A stretch of 64,000 nucleotides of DNA from Brevibacterium epidermidis NBRC 14811 (GTDB lineage: Bacteria > Actinomycetota > Actinomycetes > Actinomycetales > Brevibacteriaceae), in assembly GCF_001570805.1 (NCBI RefSeq), contig NZ_BCSJ01000015.1:1-64000 (forward strand), read 5' to 3'. The first letter of the stretch is position 1. The number at the start of each line of letters is the position of its first letter. The notes under the pieces are model-generated. The model had not been told where the DNA came from. It worked only from the letters and a program-made list of their open reading frames with translations, and made no database searches. Of this stretch, positions 57,479-64,000 are shown piece by piece. Position numbers and translations under genes: made by a program.

Positions 57479-58573
57479 ATGAGGCACAACCTTGACTCCC
57501 ACAAGAAGCTGGCGCTCCTCGGTGCCTCGGTCGCGATCGGTGCTCTTGCACTCAGCGGCTGCGGCAACCAGAAAGGCCAGGGAAACGACGAGGCCGACAG
57601 CGGATCCGGCGGTGACGGAGATGTCACGATCGCACTGCTGCTGCCCGAGTCGAAGACCACCCGGTACGAGTCGCTCGACAAGCCGAACTTCGAGAAGTAC
57701 GTCAAAGAGGCCGACCCAGACGCGAAGGTCGAATACCGCAACGCCAATCAGGACGCGACTCAGCAGCAGCAACAGGTCGAGGCCGCCGTGACCGAGGGTG
57801 TCGACGCCATCGTCCTCGACCCCGTCGACGCTTCCGCCGTCTCCTCTGCGCTCTCGAAGGCCGAAGCGAAGAAGATCCCGGTCATCTCCTACGACCGCTT
57901 CTTCGAAGGTGCGGCCTACTACACCTCGTTCGACAACAAGAAGATCGGCAACCTGCAGGGCCAGGCCGTCCTCGACGGGCTCAAGGAAGCTGGAGTCGAC
58001 CCGAAGTCGGGACCGGTCTGGATGGTGAACGGCGACCCGAAGGACCCGAACGCCGCGGACTTCAAGGCCGGTGCGGAAGAGACCCTCAAGGGTGCCGGCG
58101 TCGACATCGCCGCCAGCCACGACACCCTCGACTGGAACCCCGACGACGCACGCCAGTGGGTCGAGGGTCAGCTGCAGGGCAAGGGTGAGAAGCCGATCGC
58201 GATCTACGCGGCCAACGACGGCACCGCCGGCGGTGTCATCGCCGCGACGAAGAAGGCCAAGGTCGATCTCGTCGTGACCGGTCAGGACGCCGAGGTGGAC
58301 GGTCTGCAGAACATCCTCAAAGGTGACCAGTACGCCACGATCTACAAGTCGATTCCGCCGCAGGCCGAGTTCGCAGCCAAGGCCGCCGTGGCTCTGGCCG
58401 CGGGCGAGGAAGTCGATGCAGGAACGACCTACAAGGACACCCCCACGGACTTCGTTGAAGCCAAGGTCGTCACCACCGACACCATCAAGGACATCGTCGG
58501 TGATCAGATCAAGGCCGAGGACATCTGCACCGGGAAGGTGGAGAAGCTCTGCGCCGATGCCGGCGTGAAGTGA
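57479..58573 (+). CDS. Sugar ABC transporter substrate-binding lipoprotein, xylose type
   Basis: Protein of 364 aa with lipobox LALSGC (Cys28), then a Gly/Ser/Asp linker and a periplasmic-binding-protein fold: IALLLPESKTTRYES, NANQDATQQQQQVEAA, DPVDASAVSSALSKA, VISYDRFFEGAAYYTSFDN, YAANDGTAGGVI, VTGQDAE. These match XylF and relatives. It binds a pentose or hexose outside the membrane. ATTGAAAGG precedes the ATG. No xylA or xylB is in the window, so the sugar is inferred from similarity only. Confidence 0.9.
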   Translation: MRHNLDSHKKLALLGASVAIGALALSGCGNQKGQGNDEADSGSGGDGDVTIALLLPESKTTRYESLDKPNFEKYVKEADPDAKVEYRNANQDATQQQQQVEAAVTEGVDAIVLDPVDASAVSSALSKAEAKKIPVISYDRFFEGAAYYTSFDNKKIGNLQGQAVLDGLKEAGVDPKSGPVWMVNGDPKDPNAADFKAGAEETLKGAGVDIAASHDTLDWNPDDARQWVEGQLQGKGEKPIAIYAANDGTAGGVIAATKKAKVDLVVTGQDAEVDGLQNILKGDQYATIYKSIPPQAEFAAKAAVALAAGEEVDAGTTYKDTPTDFVEAKVVTTDTIKDIVGDQIKAEDICTGKVEKLCADAGVK

Positions 58574-58671
58574 GCGCGTGAGCGTTCATGATCTGACGTG
58601 ACCGACCTCGAGCCGGCGACCATCACCGGTCGCCGGCCGCCGGGGTCAACGACTGCGACAAGTAGGAACAG

Positions 58672-59496
58672 ATGACACCAGAGACACCCGAACCGGCAGC
58701 TGCGGCGACGCGGACGCCGGGCAGCGACAGCGAGCCGGTGCTCGAACTGCGCGGAATCAACAAACGGTTCGGCGCCGTCCAAGCGCTGACCGACATCCAT
58801 CTCAGCGTCGGTCGCGGCGAAGTCGTCGGCCTCGTCGGCGACAACGGCGCCGGCAAATCGACACTCATCAAGGTCATCGCCGGAGTCCACGCCGCCGATG
58901 AGGGCGAACTCATCATAAATGGGACATCGCAGAAGTTCTCCTCCCCGAAGGACGCGCAGAGGGCCGGAGTGGCCACCGTGTTCCAGGACCTGTCTCTGTG
59001 TGAGAACCTCGACGTCGTCGCCAACCTGTTCCTCGGGCACGAGAAGACCCGTGGGGGAGTCCTCGACGAGGTGGCCATGGAAGCCAGATCCTGGGAGCTG
59101 CTGCGCAGCCTGTCGGCGAAGATCCCGAGCGTGCGCGTACCGATCGCGGCACTGTCCGGCGGACAACGTCAGACGGTCGCCATCGCCCGGTCCCTCCTCG
59201 GCGATCCTTCGCTGGTCATGCTCGACGAGCCGACGGCGGCCCTCGGTGTCGCCCAGACGGCCGAGGTGCTCAATCTCATCGAACGGCTCAAGGAACGCGA
59301 CCTCGGCGTGCTGCTCGTCAGCCACAATATGGCCGATGTGCAGGCCGTGTGCGACCGGGTGCACGTGCTGCGCCTGGGCAAGGACGCCGGTGACTTCCCC
59401 GGAGACGAACGCACGGACGTGCTGGTCGCCGCGATCACCGGAGCCAGCGACAATGTCGTGACCAAACGCGCCGCACGGAGGGGTGAGCGCCGATGA
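58672..59496 (+). CDS. Sugar ABC transporter ATP-binding protein, single-domain
   Basis: ATPase of 274 aa: Walker A GDNGAGKST (~62-70), signature LSGGQRQTV, Walker B LVMLDEPTAALG. Pentose importers usually have a double-length ATPase (~500 aa, XylG/RbsA); this one has one domain and so must act as a homodimer, as in FrcA-like systems. AGGAAC before the ATG. An Ala/Glu/Pro-rich N-terminus of ~20 residues precedes the fold. Overlaps the permease (ATGA). Confidence 0.92.
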   Translation: MTPETPEPAAAATRTPGSDSEPVLELRGINKRFGAVQALTDIHLSVGRGEVVGLVGDNGAGKSTLIKVIAGVHAADEGELIINGTSQKFSSPKDAQRAGVATVFQDLSLCENLDVVANLFLGHEKTRGGVLDEVAMEARSWELLRSLSAKIPSVRVPIAALSGGQRQTVAIARSLLGDPSLVMLDEPTAALGVAQTAEVLNLIERLKERDLGVLLVSHNMADVQAVCDRVHVLRLGKDAGDFPGDERTDVLVAAITGASDNVVTKRAARRGERR

Positions 59497-60704
59497 CCCG
59501 CAACTCCTTCATCACCGATGAGCGGATCTCGTCCGAAGGCATCGTCGGGACGTTCGTCAGACGGGTCAAAGAAGGGCAGCTGGGTTCGTTCCCCGTCATC
59601 TTCGCCCTCATCGTCATCGTCATCGTCTTCCAGTCGGCCGATTCCAACTTCATCTCGCCGGCCAACCTCGTCAATCTCTCCACCCAGGTGGCGTTCCTCG
59701 CGATCCTTGCTCTGGGCATCAACCTCATCCTGCTCCTCGGCGAGATCGACCTGTCTCTGGCGCAGTTGGGCGGTCTGGCCGCTTCGCTGCTCGGTGTCCT
59801 CGTCGTCAGGCAGGGTGTGCCCCCGGCAATGGCGCTGATCATCATGCTGCTGCTCGGTCTGGTCGTCGGCGCGATCCAAGGCTGGTTCTTCGCCGTCGTC
59901 GGCATCCCGGCGTTCGTCGTCACCTTGGCTGGTCTGCTCGCATTCACCGGTCTGACCCTGACGACCTTGGGCACACAGAAGAACCTGTCGATGTCGGACA
60001 CCTTCGCCTTCGACTTCGCGAGCTTCTACTTCCCGGCGATCTGGGCCTATATCTTCGGAGCGATTGCGATCATCGGCTTCGGCGGCGGCATCATCTATTC
60101 GAAGCTGCGCCGCCACCGCGAAGGCCTCAGCGCCCCGAGCTGGGCGTCGGTGATCGTGCGCATCGTGCTGCTGGCCGCCATCGTGTTCGGATTCCTCATC
60201 CTCGTCAATCAGGACTTCGGTCTGGCGATGCCGTTCTTCCTCATGATCGTCATTGCGATCATCATCGACCTCGTGTTGCGCAAGACCCGCTACGGTCGTT
60301 CCATCTACGCCGTCGGCGGCAAGGTCGAAGCCGCCCGGCGTGCCGGCATCCGCGTGACCTGGGTGCGCATCAGCGTGTTCATGGCAGCCGGAGTGTTGGC
60401 CGCACTGTTCGGGTTCATCAAGACCGGTGTGACGACGAATGCGGGATCGACGCTGGTGAGCACGCAGGACCTGCTCAACGCGATCGCTGCAGCCGTCATC
60501 GGCGGCACCTCGCTGTTCGGCGGTCGCGGAACCGCATGGGCCGCTGTGCTCGGTGCCCTGGTCGTCGGTGCGATCAACAACGGTCTCTACCTCATCGGCT
60601 TCAACTCCGATGCGCAGCAGATCATCACCGCACTCGTCCTGCTCACCGCCGTCGTCATCGATGCGCTCAGCCGCCGCGGACAGAGGTACGTCGGGCGGGG
60701 GTAG
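59493..60704 (+). CDS. Sugar ABC transporter permease, xylose/ribose type
   Basis: Membrane protein of 403 aa with about ten spans, BPD_transp_2 family. Landmarks are LAILALGINLILLLGEIDLSLAQLGG, FVVTLAGLLAFTGL, TRYGRSIYAVGGKVEAARRAGI (the coupling loop), and IAAAVIGGTSLFGGRGTAW near the end. It matches XylH-like permeases in length. It completes a three-gene importer with the upstream ATPase and binding protein. Ends in a long hairpin. Confidence 0.94.
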   Translation: MTRNSFITDERISSEGIVGTFVRRVKEGQLGSFPVIFALIVIVIVFQSADSNFISPANLVNLSTQVAFLAILALGINLILLLGEIDLSLAQLGGLAASLLGVLVVRQGVPPAMALIIMLLLGLVVGAIQGWFFAVVGIPAFVVTLAGLLAFTGLTLTTLGTQKNLSMSDTFAFDFASFYFPAIWAYIFGAIAIIGFGGGIIYSKLRRHREGLSAPSWASVIVRIVLLAAIVFGFLILVNQDFGLAMPFFLMIVIAIIIDLVLRKTRYGRSIYAVGGKVEAARRAGIRVTWVRISVFMAAGVLAALFGFIKTGVTTNAGSTLVSTQDLLNAIAAAVIGGTSLFGGRGTAWAAVLGALVVGAINNGLYLIGFNSDAQQIITALVLLTAVVIDALSRRGQRYVGRG

Positions 60705-60720
60705 CGGCTGCTCTTCCCTC

Positions 60721-60784
60721 AGCGGACCCCGTTGCGGCGAAACCACCCTGAACCGGAGGTGGTTTCGCCGCGACGGGGTCCGCT
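60721..60784 (+). terminator. 27-bp stem hairpin after the sugar importer
   Basis: AGCGGACCCCGTTGCGGCGA plus AACCACC (60721-60747) pairs with 60758-60784 with a single wobble, ten-base loop. No T tail. It is longer than usual terminators and may belong to another repeat family, though no second copy is in this window. Confidence 0.8.
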
Positions 60785-60849
60785 CGGCGGTTCTGCTGGA
60801 TGGAGGAGTCGCCCGTGTCCGACCGGGCTGATACAGTCGGAGCCAATGA

Positions 60850-60947
60850 CATGGGGTGCCTCATGACGATCCGCTCAGGCGGAGATCGGCGAGGCTGAGA
60901 GAACACCCATCGAACCTGATCTGGGCCATACTAGCGAAGGGATCGTC
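60850..60947 (+). promoter_or_regulatory. TPP riboswitch controlling thiMED-tenA
   Basis: THI-element core is plain: GGGGTGCC (60853-60860), GGCTGAGA with ACCC (60893-60908 region), GAACCTGATCTGG (60912-60924) and TACTAGCGAAGGGA (60930-60943). The final AAGGGA is also the only ribosome site for thiM (ATG 60948), so ligand binding would hide the ribosome site directly. The switch shuts the operon when thiamine diphosphate is plentiful. Confidence 0.95.
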
Positions 60948-61862
60948 ATGGTTGACTTCGACCTGCGTTCTGCCAATGCGCGACTGCGCGCAAGCAATCC
61001 ACTCATCCAGTGCATCACGAACACCGTGGTGCAGCAGTTCAGCGCGAACGTGCTCCTGGCCATCGGCGCCTCCCCGGCGATGCTCGACCACGAAGCCGAC
61101 GCCGGACAGTTCGCCGGAATCGCCAGCGGAATCCTCGTCAACTTCGGAACCGCCTCGAACCATCAGCTGCTCGCCGCCGACGCAGCCATCGACGTCGCGA
61201 ACGCCGCCAGCAAGCCCTGGGTCCTCGACCCCGTGAGCGTCGGCGCCGTCGACTTCCGCACCTCCCGCATCCGCCGTGCCGCCGCCGATCACCCGACTGC
61301 CATCCGCGGCAACGCCTCCGAGATCGCAGCACTCGCCGGAGTCGGACTCGGTGGTCGTGGAGTCGAATCCACCGATGAAGTCGATGCCGTCCTTCCCGCC
61401 GCGGCTCAACTGTCGCGAAAGACCGGCGCGATCGTCGCGGTCTCCGGACCCACCGACGCCGTCGTCGCCCACATCGACGGCACCGATCACGTCGCCCGGA
61501 TCTCCGGCGGACACGAATTCATGCCGCTGGTCATCGGCACCGGCTGCTCACTCGGCGCCGTCACCGTCGCATACCTGGCCGCCGCCCGTGCCGGACTGGC
61601 CGACCCCGACGCCGACGTCTCAGCAATCAGCGCCCCCGAGCAGTCCGCGAACGGTGGGGCCGCCTCGGCGAAGTTCGAAGCCGTCGTCGCCGCCCACGCC
61701 CACTTCGCGGTCGCCGGGGAACTCGCCGCCGATGGTGCGAAGGGTCCGGGCAGCTACTCGGTGAACTTCCTCGACGCGCTCCACACCGTCGACGGTGACC
61801 GACTCGCGCAGGCGAGAATCGGCCTCGACACGCTCACCGCCGGCGAAGGCGTCCAGGCATGA
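60948..61862 (+). CDS. thiM: Hydroxyethylthiazole kinase
   Basis: Salvage kinase of 304 aa phosphorylating 4-methyl-5-hydroxyethylthiazole. Landmarks: NPLIQCITNTVVQQFSANVLLAIGASPAM near the start (key residues N, T and ASP), WVLDPVSVGAVDFRT, AIRGNASEIAAL, and MPLVIGTGCSLGAV with the catalytic Cys. A small Ala/Ser-rich insert (APEQSANGGAASAKFE) after the catalytic loop carries a palindrome near copy (61663-61671). Overlaps thiE by ATGA. Confidence 0.95.
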   Translation: MVDFDLRSANARLRASNPLIQCITNTVVQQFSANVLLAIGASPAMLDHEADAGQFAGIASGILVNFGTASNHQLLAADAAIDVANAASKPWVLDPVSVGAVDFRTSRIRRAAADHPTAIRGNASEIAALAGVGLGGRGVESTDEVDAVLPAAAQLSRKTGAIVAVSGPTDAVVAHIDGTDHVARISGGHEFMPLVIGTGCSLGAVTVAYLAAARAGLADPDADVSAISAPEQSANGGAASAKFEAVVAAHAHFAVAGELAADGAKGPGSYSVNFLDALHTVDGDRLAQARIGLDTLTAGEGVQA

Positions 61863-62617
61863 CCGCCGGATCCGCCCACATCGCTGACAACTCGGCCGAC
61901 GACGGCGCGACCGTGAACGACCGAGACGGCTCGACCGACCGCTTCGCCGGAATCGACACGCGCCTCTACCTCGTCACCGACTCGGCGCAATGCGAGGCCG
62001 CCGGTCGCAGCGTCGCCGAGACCGTGCAGGCCGCCGTCGCCGGGGGAGTGGGCATCGTCCAGGTCCGCGACAAAGACATCGACGACGGTGACTTCTACTC
62101 GCTCACCCGCCAAGTCATCGCCGCCGTCGAAGCCGCCACCCGCGACACCGACCGCACGGTCCCCGTCGTCCTCAACGACCGCGTCGAGGTGGCCCGCCGC
62201 CTCATCGACGAAGGCGAGAACGTGCACATCCACGTCGGCCAAACTGACACCACCGTCGCCGAGGTGCGCGCCGCCCTGGGTGCGGAACCGCTCATCGGTC
62301 TCTCGGCCGCGAACAGCGACGAGTTCGCCGCCGCCCGCGACTCCGGAGTCGTCGACCTCGTCGGCATCGGGCCGGTCTTTGACACTTCCACGAAAGCAGA
62401 CGCCCCCGACGGAATCGGACCGGACCGTCTCCGCGAACTGGTGGCAGAAGCGGACATCCCCGCGGTCGCGATCGGCGGCATCAACGCCGATCGTGCCCCT
62501 GACCTGAAGGGACGTGGGCTGATCGGGATCTGCGTGGTCTCGGCGATCTGCATCGCTGACGATCCGAAGACTGCGGCCGAGGAGCTGCTCGCCGCTTTCA
62601 CCGGGAGTGCACAGTGA
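61859..62617 (+). CDS. thiE: Thiamine-phosphate synthase
   Basis: TIM-barrel enzyme of 252 aa joining HMP-PP and thiazole phosphate. Key segments: [100 protein letters not shown]. An N-terminal ~32-residue acidic tail precedes the barrel. VGQTDTT replaces the more usual VGQ(E/S)D. Overlaps thiM and thiD. Confidence 0.95.
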   Translation: MTAGSAHIADNSADDGATVNDRDGSTDRFAGIDTRLYLVTDSAQCEAAGRSVAETVQAAVAGGVGIVQVRDKDIDDGDFYSLTRQVIAAVEAATRDTDRTVPVVLNDRVEVARRLIDEGENVHIHVGQTDTTVAEVRAALGAEPLIGLSAANSDEFAAARDSGVVDLVGIGPVFDTSTKADAPDGIGPDRLRELVAEADIPAVAIGGINADRAPDLKGRGLIGICVVSAICIADDPKTAAEELLAAFTGSAQ

Positions 62618-63483
62618 CGACCCGCCCGCCGATCACCCTGTCCATCGCCGGCACCGATCCCTCCGGCGGCGCCGGAATCCATGCCGACCTCAAGACCTTC
62701 ACCGCGCGGAAGACCATGGGCACGACCGTCATCACTGCTCTCGTCGCGCAGAACACGCACGGTGTGTCCCGGGTCTATCCGATCGACGTCGATTTCGTCG
62801 CCGATCAGTTCGAGTCCGTGCTCGGCGACCTGCCCGTCGATGCGACGAAATCGGGAATGCTCGGCAGCCGTGACCTCGTCGAACTCGTCGTCGATCGCGC
62901 CGCCGAAGGTCGGCTCGGCTTCTATACCGTCGACCCTGTGATGATCGCGACCTCCGGCCACCGCCTCCTCGAGACCGATGCCGTTGACGCCGTGCGCACC
63001 CACCTGCTGCCCGTCGCCGACCTCATCACCCCCAACCTCCCCGAGGCGGCCCTGCTGATCTCCGACGACGAACCTGAAGCGCAGACGACTGAAGCCATGC
63101 GTGACCAGGCCCGGCGCCTGCTCGAACGCGGGCCCGGAGCGGTCCTGCTCAAGGGCGGACACGGCAGCGATGACGAAGTCATCGATATCCTCGCCACCGC
63201 CGACGGCCAGGTTCGCGAGTTCACCCACCCCCGCGTGACGACGATGAACACGCACGGAACTGGGTGCACCCTGTCAGCCGCGATCACCGCCGAGGTGGCC
63301 GTCCTCGGCCGCGAACACACAGAGATCGGGTCGGACATCCTCGGCGAGGCCGTCGGCAATGCCCTCGACTATCTTGCTCGCGCTCTCACCTCGGCTGCGG
63401 ACTGGCAGCTGAGCCTGAATCCGGAGGGCGCCCACGGACCGGTCGACCACCAGGTCGACATCGTCAGCGGTCGACCCGCCTGA
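62614..63483 (+). CDS. thiD: Hydroxymethylpyrimidine (phosphate) kinase
   Basis: Ribokinase-fold enzyme of 289 aa phosphorylating HMP and HMP-P. Motifs: [74 protein letters not shown], and [16 protein letters not shown] with the catalytic Asp position replaced by Cys-loop context typical of ThiD (GTGCT). GTG 62614 overlaps the thiE stop. The C-terminal ~30 residues extend beyond the usual end. Confidence 0.95.
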   Translation: MTTRPPITLSIAGTDPSGGAGIHADLKTFTARKTMGTTVITALVAQNTHGVSRVYPIDVDFVADQFESVLGDLPVDATKSGMLGSRDLVELVVDRAAEGRLGFYTVDPVMIATSGHRLLETDAVDAVRTHLLPVADLITPNLPEAALLISDDEPEAQTTEAMRDQARRLLERGPGAVLLKGGHGSDDEVIDILATADGQVREFTHPRVTTMNTHGTGCTLSAAITAEVAVLGREHTEIGSDILGEAVGNALDYLARALTSAADWQLSLNPEGAHGPVDHQVDIVSGRPA

Positions 63484-63584
63484 GGTATCCATCCCGCCTG
63501 ACCACCACCTCACCGGAACCGCCAACTCACTCGAACCACCACGTCATACGAATCACCACGTCACACCAGCACAAGGGAGTTCCC

Positions 63585-64000
63585 ATGACCGTCACCTTTA
63601 CCGCCGGCCCACTGACCACCCAGCTGTGGGACCGCGTCGGTCCCATCGTAAAGCAGATCGAAGAGTTGCCGTTCCTCGCCCAGCTCGCCGACGGCAGCCT
63701 CGATCCGAAGGCCTTCGTCAATTACATCTCGCAGGACAGCCTCTACCTGAACGGATATGCCAAGGCCATGTCGTTCCTGGCCGCGAAGACCGTCGACCGT
63801 GAAGAATCCCGATTCTGGGCCGGATCTGCCGCCGAGGCGATCACCGTCGAAGAGGAGATGCACGCAGAGCTGCTCGCCGACGCCCGACTCGCCTCGGCGC
63901 TGGAGGAGCTCACCGCGGAAGGCTCCCGTTTCAAGGCCTCCCCGACGACGCTGGGTTACGTGTCCTTCCTCGTCGCCAACGCCGCCAGCCGAGCCTACGG
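63585..64000 (+). CDS. tenA: TenA-family aminopyrimidine salvage protein, cut by the right edge
   Basis: First 138 codons of a TenA/thiaminase II protein that cleaves degraded thiamine pyrimidines to HMP. LWDRVGPIVKQIEELPFLAQLADGSL, FVNYISQDSLYL (conserved Asp) and AMSFLAAKTVDREESRFW match the family start. AAGGGAG lies just upstream of ATG 63585. The 100-bp gap after thiD contains short repeats of CACCAC type but no terminator, so it is probably the fourth gene of the TPP-regulated operon, consistent with a salvage-centred thiamine pathway here. Confidence 0.93.
   Translation, partial: MTVTFTAGPLTTQLWDRVGPIVKQIEELPFLAQLADGSLDPKAFVNYISQDSLYLNGYAKAMSFLAAKTVDREESRFWAGSAAEAITVEEEMHAELLADARLASALEELTAEGSRFKASPTTLGYVSFLVANAASRAY

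Overview
The window is high-GC DNA (roughly 65% by eye outside the first 2.6 kb) from an actinobacterium. A Brevibacterium-like member of the Micrococcales fits best: there is a desferrioxamine-type siderophore operon under an IdeR/DtxR-like box, an RpfB-type resuscitation factor behind metG-tatD, groES-groEL under two CIRCE boxes, TANNNT -10 boxes with likely leaderless starts, and a PMT-type protein mannosyltransferase. The genus is inferred, not proven. Almost every gene is intact. No tRNA, rRNA, CRISPR array, insertion sequence or prophage was seen.

Layout. 1-2.3 kb: a lower-GC secreted surface protein (minus strand, cut by the left edge) with a TDPDAG repeat tail. 2.8-7.1 kb: galE, a sarcosine-oxidase-like flavoenzyme, an XRE-cupin regulator behind twin operators, and a PLP decarboxylase broken by a frameshift. 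7.2-13.7 kb: fhs, proC, a class A beta-lactamase lipoprotein and the metNIQ methionine transporter. fhs, bla and metQ end in copies of one terminator cassette. 14.0-17.3 kb: a glycosyltransferase, a membrane protein and a GtrA flippase-like protein. 17.7-25.2 kb: a leftward nonulosonic (sialic-like) acid polymer locus with NeuA-phosphatase fusion, NeuB, GT2, polysialyltransferase-like, sialyltransferase-like and DUF6716-like genes. 25.5-30.6 kb: PMT, three DUF4190 membrane proteins and rsmI. 30.9-32.0 kb: an AbiEi/DUF559-like gene between two copies of a palindromic repeat. 32.1-38.7 kb: metG-tatD-rpfB, then groES-groEL. 38.9-49.9 kb: a pyruvyltransferase-like protein, SRPBCC protein, ABC exporter pair, AidB-like dehydrogenase, small membrane protein, pseudouridine synthase, GntR regulator and guaB. 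50.3-56.1 kb: desA-desB-desCD. 56.3-60.7 kb: a LacI regulator and xylose-type ABC importer. 60.8-64.0 kb: TPP riboswitch with thiM-thiE-thiD-tenA (tenA cut by the right edge).

How genes work together. The envelope theme is strong: the nonulosonic acid locus, pyruvyltransferase-like protein, GtrA/GT2 set, PMT and surface protein all build or decorate the cell wall. Nutrient modules each carry a recognisable control element: an iron box on des, a TPP riboswitch on thi, and a LacI-type operator on the sugar importer.

The most unusual signal is not a gene. A short palindrome, CCTCG-G/C-CGAGG, recurs at least 14 times exactly and more often with one mismatch. It sits between genes, inside hairpins, and inside apparently inserted linkers of conserved enzymes. 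At least three longer palindromic repeat families are also scattered through the intergenic spaces.
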